34,685 nucleotides of DNA from Deltaproteobacteria bacterium UBA2409 (GTDB lineage Bacteria > Bdellovibrionota_C > UBA2361 > DDRT01): contig DDRT01000008.1 in NCBI GenBank assembly GCA_002343185.1, positions 38,922-73,606 on the forward strand. Reading direction: 5' to 3'. Shown here piece by piece: positions 30,616 to 34,685 of this stretch. Both the position numbers and the translations under genes were made by a program. Under the pieces are notes generated by a model. The model was not told the origin of the DNA, did not search any database, and saw nothing but the letters and a program-made list of their open reading frames with translations. The first letter of the stretch is position 1, and the number at the start of each line of letters is the position of its first letter.

Positions 30616-31725
30616 ATGATAGTAGGAGTTCCAAGAGAAAGAAAAACAAGAGAGAAAAGAGTAGCAATTACACCTGACGGAGTAGGTGAGATTACAAGAC
30701 GTGGGCATACGGTTCTAATTGAAACCTGCGCTGGTGATGGCAGTTCATACAGCGATGCCGAGTTTCTCTCCGCTGGGGCAAAGATCGTTCCCACATTAGC
30801 AGATGTCTGGAGCGCAGACCTTGTTGTCAAAGTTAAGGAACCTGCTCCCGAAGAGTATGATTTAATGCGTGAAGGTCAGATAGTCTTTGATTATCTCCAT
30901 CTTGCCAGCATGCCTGAGTTAACAAAGATCATGCTCGACAAGAAGATCACTGGAATCGCTTATGAGCTTGTTCAGTTTCCTGATGGAAGACTTCCTCTTT
31001 TAGAGCCGATGAGTGAAGTAGCTGGAAAACTGGCCGTACTAAATGGAGCAAACTTTCTACTTTCTCAAAATGGTGGTCGTGGAGAGTTGTTAGGCGGAAC
31101 TATAGGGGTTCCTCCTGTTAAAGTAGTAGTGATTGGAGGTGGCGTTGCAGGTAGAGCAGCAGTTCAGATGGCCGTAGGACTTGGCGCTTCTGTAACTGTC
31201 TTGGACAGAAGATATGAAAGACTTGAATATCTTTATAGAGATTATAAGAGTCTAATAAGAACTGTTCACTCATCAAGGGGAACACTTGAAAGAGAACTTG
31301 AAGATGCAAGTATAGTAATTGGAGCAGTTTTGATCCCAGGGGCTGCTGCACCAAAAATTATTACTAAGGAGATGATGAAGCTAGTTAACCGTGGTGGAGT
31401 ATTTGTCGATATCAGTATCGATCAGGGTGGTTGCGCTGAAACCAGTGTCTTAACCTCTCTAGACTCTCCCGTTAAAGATATCGACGGAGTGCTACATTAT
31501 GGCGTTCCAAATATGCCGGCTCAAACTCCAAGAACTTCAACCAAAGCACTAACTGCTGCAACCCTCCCCTATATTGTGGATCTTGCATCAGGTGGTCTTT
31601 CAGCTCTGGATAAAGATCCACTTCTTAGAGGAGCTCTAAATGTACATAGAGGACTACTAACTAATGAAGCAGTTTCTGAAGCAACCGGGTTCCCTTACCA
31701 TTCTCCAGAGAGGGCGCTAGGTTAA
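30616..31725 (+). CDS. ald: Alanine dehydrogenase
   Basis: Ald converts L-alanine to pyruvate and ammonia with NAD. The 369-residue protein has substrate-binding residues Arg15 (REKRVAITP), Lys74 (VKVKEP) and His95 (YLHLA). The NAD-binding loop is VVVIGGGVAGRAA (170-182) with Asp197 ending the second strand (VTVLDRR), and DISIDQGGCAETS and a late YGVPNMPAQTPRTSTKALT follow. All match the family, and length is typical. The ATG follows TAATCT at nine bases without a ribosome site. In some bacteria it supports growth on alanine or NADH balance; the neighbours give no further clue. Confidence 0.96.
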   Translation: MIVGVPRERKTREKRVAITPDGVGEITRRGHTVLIETCAGDGSSYSDAEFLSAGAKIVPTLADVWSADLVVKVKEPAPEEYDLMREGQIVFDYLHLASMPELTKIMLDKKITGIAYELVQFPDGRLPLLEPMSEVAGKLAVLNGANFLLSQNGGRGELLGGTIGVPPVKVVVIGGGVAGRAAVQMAVGLGASVTVLDRRYERLEYLYRDYKSLIRTVHSSRGTLERELEDASIVIGAVLIPGAAAPKIITKEMMKLVNRGGVFVDISIDQGGCAETSVLTSLDSPVKDIDGVLHYGVPNMPAQTPRTSTKALTAATLPYIVDLASGGLSALDKDPLLRGALNVHRGLLTNEAVSEATGFPYHSPERALG

Positions 31726-31768
31726 GGTAAATGTCTGATTTTATTAGATTTTAAGTAATTAATGTACA

Positions 31769-31797
31769 TTAAAACTTAATTTCTGATACACTATAAT
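31769..31797 (+). promoter_or_regulatory. Candidate promoter for the CNNM/CorC-type gene
   Basis: TTAAAA (31769-31774) and a perfect TATAAT (31792-31797) are 17 bases apart. The -10 box overlaps the upstream ATG at 31796, so the RNA would start near 31804 and translation is more likely to begin at the second in-frame ATG (31808). Confidence 0.45.
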
Positions 31798-33199
31798 GGT
31801 TACAAAAATGGAGCCTCCGTCTTACCTGTTCCTAGTTTTAATAGGTCTTTTTCTTTTAAATGCTGTCTTCGTAGCCATCGAATCGGCCATTGTAAGAGCT
31901 CATGCAGCTATAATTCGAGATCAGAAACATCTTTGGGGTTCAAAGTCTGCACTTTATCTTTTAAAAAAAGGTGGCCTTAGCTTATCCTCAACTCAACTTG
32001 GAATTACAACAACAACCGTTTTTGTTGGTTGGCTTGGACTCAGATTTACTGAATCCTTAATTGATCTTTTCGCTTTGTCTACATTACTTGAAAAGGGAGT
32101 AACGATATTCATCGCTGCTGGAGTTTTAATTGGAGCTCACGTTGTTATCGGTGAACTTCTGGGGAAAGCTGTTGCCGTAAGACACCCTGAAGCAACTCTT
32201 AGAGCGCTCGCCCCTTTTATGATTGGATTTATGAGGCTTGCTCAGCCACTAATTTTTTTGATTCATGTTTCCGGCAATGCCTTAACTAAACTACTTGGAA
32301 TGAAACACCCGAGCCCTTTTGGAAGGATTGGCTCAAGTGGCGAACTTGCTGCTTTAATCTCTCAAAGCTCTGAAGAAGGGGTTCTTGATGAAGAAGAAAA
32401 AGAGATGCTTCATGGAATCATTGGGTTTTCAGAGACTGTTGCGCGTGAAGTTATGACCCCAAGAACAGACTTAGTAACTGTTCCTGTAACTGCTAGCAAA
32501 GAAGAATCACTGGCAATCGTTGCGAAAGCAGGTTTATCACGATTTCCTGTTACCGGAGAGAATGTTGATCAGATTGAAGGAATTTTACTAGCCAGAGATC
32601 TACTTGCTGCTATTGCATCCTCAAAACCATTTTCTCTCAAAGAATTAATTAGGGATGCTTACTTTATACCTGGAACCAAACCTATCGATGATCTTCTAAG
32701 TGAATTTAAGAATCGTAAAATCCACATGGCTATTGTTTTGGATGAGCATGGTGGAGTTGACGGAGTAGTAACTCTTGAGGACTTAATAGAAGAGATTGTA
32801 GGTGAAATCTACGATGAATCTGATATCCCAGAAGAAGAGATGGTCGTAACTGCTGAAGGTGATACTCTTGTAGATGCTGGAGTTCATATTGCTGACATTA
32901 ATAGTGAGTTTTCTTTAAATATTCCTGAAGGCGACTATGACACTTTAGGAGGTTTCATATTCTCTACATTAGGTAGAATCCCCTCTGAAGGCGACTCGCT
33001 TCTATTAACAAACCAGGGTCTACCAATTGTGAAAAACAGCTCATACGAATCCAGTAAAGAAGAGGAAGACGATCTTAGTGATTTTGACACTCCCGTTGTT
33101 GAGCTTAAAGTTGAAGAGGTAGATGGGAACCGAATTGAGAAAATTCGTATCATTCGAAAATCTCCACAAGAAGACACCCCCGATGAGCTTGCTGCCTAG
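31796..33199 (+). CDS. CNNM/CorC (HlyC-like) membrane protein with CBS domains
   Basis: The 467-residue protein has an N-terminal DUF21/CNNM membrane domain (about 5-190, three or four helices: YLFLVLIGLFLLNAVFVAIE, then TQLGITTTTVFVGWLGLR). A CBS pair starts at VAREVMTPRTDLVTVPV and includes KIHMAIVLDEHGGVDGVVTL. A C-terminal CorC/HlyC domain follows (VDAGVHIADINSEF, then DYDTLGGFIFSTLGRIPSEG). Relatives handle Mg2+ or Co2+ or adjust membrane ion balance; older annotations call them hemolysins, for which there is no evidence here. The last 60 residues are acidic and less conserved. The likely promoter overlaps the first ATG, so the true start may be ATG 31808. Confidence 0.9.
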   Translation: MVTKMEPPSYLFLVLIGLFLLNAVFVAIESAIVRAHAAIIRDQKHLWGSKSALYLLKKGGLSLSSTQLGITTTTVFVGWLGLRFTESLIDLFALSTLLEKGVTIFIAAGVLIGAHVVIGELLGKAVAVRHPEATLRALAPFMIGFMRLAQPLIFLIHVSGNALTKLLGMKHPSPFGRIGSSGELAALISQSSEEGVLDEEEKEMLHGIIGFSETVAREVMTPRTDLVTVPVTASKEESLAIVAKAGLSRFPVTGENVDQIEGILLARDLLAAIASSKPFSLKELIRDAYFIPGTKPIDDLLSEFKNRKIHMAIVLDEHGGVDGVVTLEDLIEEIVGEIYDESDIPEEEMVVTAEGDTLVDAGVHIADINSEFSLNIPEGDYDTLGGFIFSTLGRIPSEGDSLLLTNQGLPIVKNSSYESSKEEEDDLSDFDTPVVELKVEEVDGNRIEKIRIIRKSPQEDTPDELAA

Positions 33200-33270
33200 A
33201 AACTTGTGCTAATTCCCTTTACGATTTAATTTCATATTAATACCTTAAGTTTAGTTGGAGAAATTCTATA

Positions 33271-33645
33271 ATGAGAATAGTTCTAATTCTGATATCTACT
33301 CTTCTTATATTTAAAACTTCAGAAGCTGAGCCAAAAACTCACCGAGTCTTAGCATATTACAATCTACAATTCGTTCCAAAACACATAAAGGTCAAGGTAG
33401 GCGACACAGTTGAATGGTTATGGATATCTGAGGGTCATCCAATTAAATCCGGCAAGGATGGAAAGCATGATGGAGTTTTTGCAACTTCAAGCGACCGCGC
33501 AGATTTTCCTGCAGGCACCAAGTTTAGAGTAAAGTTTTCCAAGAAGATGCTTAGAAAGCATCCTAAAAAACGTAACCGATACCACTACTATTGCCTGCCC
33601 CACTGGCATCATGGAATGGTGGGAAGTGTAAAAGTTAAAAGGTAA
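33271..33645 (+). CDS. Secreted cupredoxin (plastocyanin-like blue copper protein)
   Basis: The 124-residue product has a signal peptide ending SEA (residue 19) and a single cupredoxin domain. Type 1 copper ligands are present: His56 in EGHPI, Cys108 in YYCLPH, His111, and Met116 in HGM, with the family spacing C-x2-H-x4-M. The VKVGDTVEWLW segment is characteristic. An unusual Lys/Arg/His-rich stretch (SKKMLRKHPKKRNRYHYY, 90-107) replaces the usual short turn before the Cys. It should carry electrons or bind copper in the periplasm; no partner oxidase or copper exporter is nearby. The ATG has a GGAGAA ribosome site eight bases upstream. Confidence 0.9.
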   Translation: MRIVLILISTLLIFKTSEAEPKTHRVLAYYNLQFVPKHIKVKVGDTVEWLWISEGHPIKSGKDGKHDGVFATSSDRADFPAGTKFRVKFSKKMLRKHPKKRNRYHYYCLPHWHHGMVGSVKVKR

Positions 33646-33691
33646 CCTGTACCCAATAACTTTCTTATAAAATTAGCTTACCTCTAACCTG

Positions 33692-33719
33692 TTGAAGGCT
33701 TATTTTATCTTAATATATT
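33692..33719 (+). promoter_or_regulatory. Candidate promoter for the gene at 33824
   Basis: TTGAAG (33692-33697) and TATATT (33714-33719) are 16 bases apart. The -35 coincides with a possible TTG start of the same open frame, which supports using the downstream ATG 33824 and predicts a leader of about 95 bases. Confidence 0.45.
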
Positions 33720-33823
33720 CAGCAAGTTATAAACTTTTTCCACAATTCTTAATCCAAAACAAAGTTTTCTGCATCTTATGTTTTAAGAGACACCCTTATT
33801 TTAAGGAGAACTTTGGGGGACAT

Positions 33824-34636
33824 ATGAGAGCTGTTATTGACGTTACTAAGGAAGAGATTAAAGACACATCAGCCGGAAGAGTACTGCTTACCTCGTCTGA
33901 TTTTACTCCAGCAGAAACAAATACTGGGGTAACAGTATACGGTGGAGAAAATCTCTCCCCAGAAACTATCTTTGAACAGATTATTTCTAGCGGCACTGAG
34001 ATAAAGGCAATTGAGATCCCAAAATCTCTCGTATCTTCACTTGCTGGGAGCGAGGCGCAAGAGATTTTATACTCCGCACTTTTTGCAGCAATTAGCTCAG
34101 GAGAAGAAATTACAATTAATCCAATGAGAACAAACTCGCTCTCGAATGAATCAAAGTCAAAAATTATAAAAAGAGCTGTTGAGTTAATCCCGATTGAAGA
34201 GTTGTGCCCAAATCACCCATGGTCAACTCACGGGGAGGAGTCTTTAGCTGCTGCCTATCACACAATCAGTGCTAACTTGATTAAGCTAGACGACTATGAA
34301 GGCGCACTTGAAGCGCTTTCCGTAAGCGACAGATTCGAGGACAGTCCAAGATCTCTTGCTCTTAGAGGCGTTATCGCTAAACAAAGAGGAGAAACTTTAG
34401 CAGCAGTTGCTAATATGGTTTCAAGTCTACAGCAATATGAAAAGAGAAAGGCTGATACTGAAAGTCACTATCTAACTTTTGCACCAAAAAGCTTTGAAGA
34501 CATCAATTCTGAGCTTAAAGAAGGGCTTGATGCTCTGAATAGAAAAGAGAATGAGGCAGCACTAACTCATTTTGCAAAAGCAGTGTTTCAGTTCGATGGA
34601 TTCTACAAGAATCAAGGGATTGATAAGATAAATTAA
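33824..34636 (+). CDS. TPR-containing protein of unknown function
   Basis: From ATG 33824 the product is 270 residues, with AAGGAG and GGGGGA upstream as ribosome sites; the longer frame back to TTG 33692 includes the likely promoter and is rejected. Residues 1-90 are mixed alpha/beta and unassigned (MRAVIDVTKEEI, VTVYGGENLSPETI, IKAIEIPKSLVSSLAG). From about 130 on, helix pairs resemble TPRs (AAAYHTISANLIKLDDYEGA, ALRGVIAKQRGETLAAVANM, LKEGLDALNRKENEAALTHF). No signal peptide or membrane segment is present, so it should be cytoplasmic. I do not recognise a family. The terminal hairpin repeat starts six bases after the stop. Confidence 0.7.
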   Translation: MRAVIDVTKEEIKDTSAGRVLLTSSDFTPAETNTGVTVYGGENLSPETIFEQIISSGTEIKAIEIPKSLVSSLAGSEAQEILYSALFAAISSGEEITINPMRTNSLSNESKSKIIKRAVELIPIEELCPNHPWSTHGEESLAAAYHTISANLIKLDDYEGALEALSVSDRFEDSPRSLALRGVIAKQRGETLAAVANMVSSLQQYEKRKADTESHYLTFAPKSFEDINSELKEGLDALNRKENEAALTHFAKAVFQFDGFYKNQGIDKIN

Positions 34637-34641
34637 AAAAA

Positions 34642-34685
34642 CTTGGGGGTCAGGCCGGGAGGCCTGACCAGACAAATGCTTGCAG
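34642..34685 (+). repeat. Copy of the dispersed hairpin repeat at the right window edge
   Basis: CTTGGGGGTCAGGCC leads into GGTCAGGCC/GGCCTGACC (34648-34656 with 34661-34669) with loop GGGA, then CAAATGCTTGCAG at the window end. The latter resembles CAAATGCTAGCAG, found on the opposite strand of the copy at 13141-13233. In the minus direction the hairpin is followed by a T run, so it could terminate transcription arriving from the right. Confidence 0.85.

Overview
The window looks like a stretch of chromosome from a diderm (Gram-negative) bacterium with AT-leaning DNA. It carries lipid A genes (lpxA, lpxI, fabZ), outer-membrane protein assembly genes (bamA, skp), lipoprotein release genes (lolC, lolD), a Wza/Wzc-type polysaccharide export pair, and a lexA-recA pair. 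The lineage cannot be fixed by reading alone. Many secreted proteins of unknown family, a Thr/Pro-repeat surface protein, bactofilin and divergent type III export genes would suit a group near the former Deltaproteobacteria or Bdellovibrionota, but this is only a guess. The first 20 bases are the exact reverse complement of bases 34642-34661, which belong to a hairpin repeat. The window may therefore be a whole contig that broke at a dispersed repeat.

Layout. 1-4740: a small secreted protein, a long Thr/Pro-rich secreted protein, then a five-gene minus-strand operon with every junction overlapping. Its first two genes are divergent FliP/SctR-like and FliQ/SctS-like export-gate proteins. A divergent small secreted protein follows. 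4740-6230: a cluster of hairpin repeats and a secreted serine protease. 6230-8920: lexA, recA and an unknown gene split by one in-frame TGA. 8937-13072: wza-like, wzc-like and an M48 metalloprotease gene, read leftwards. 13073-17600: a repeat, then an envelope operon reading leftwards (skp, fabZ, lpxA, lpxI, a TPR protein and a half-length solute-binding-like protein). 17705-19168: an orphan gene with a PEP-synthase-type ATP-grasp domain, pointing the other way and separating skp from bamA. 19462-26851: a leftward run (AI-2E-type permease, unknown, lysS, lolC, lolD, bamA). 27002-28816: a solo penicillin-binding transpeptidase domain divergent from bactofilin. 28908-30567: folD and an FkbM-type methyltransferase. 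30616-34636: ald, a CNNM/CorC-type protein, a cupredoxin and a TPR protein, all on the plus strand.

How it fits together. Most of the window serves the cell envelope: lipid A synthesis, beta-barrel insertion, lipoprotein sorting, polysaccharide export, peptidoglycan cross-linking and cell-shape scaffolding. SOS control (lexA-recA) and housekeeping genes (lysS, folD, ald) are interleaved. The most unusual part is the compact operon at 2334-4200. Its FliP- and FliQ-type proteins sit with small helical, TPR and membrane proteins rather than with the usual flagellar or injectisome genes. No gene-free stretch exceeds 300 bases. The larger gaps (4740-4925, 13073-13235, 19169-19461, 22359-22535) are mostly filled by inverted repeats. 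I found no tRNA, rRNA, CRISPR array or transposase.
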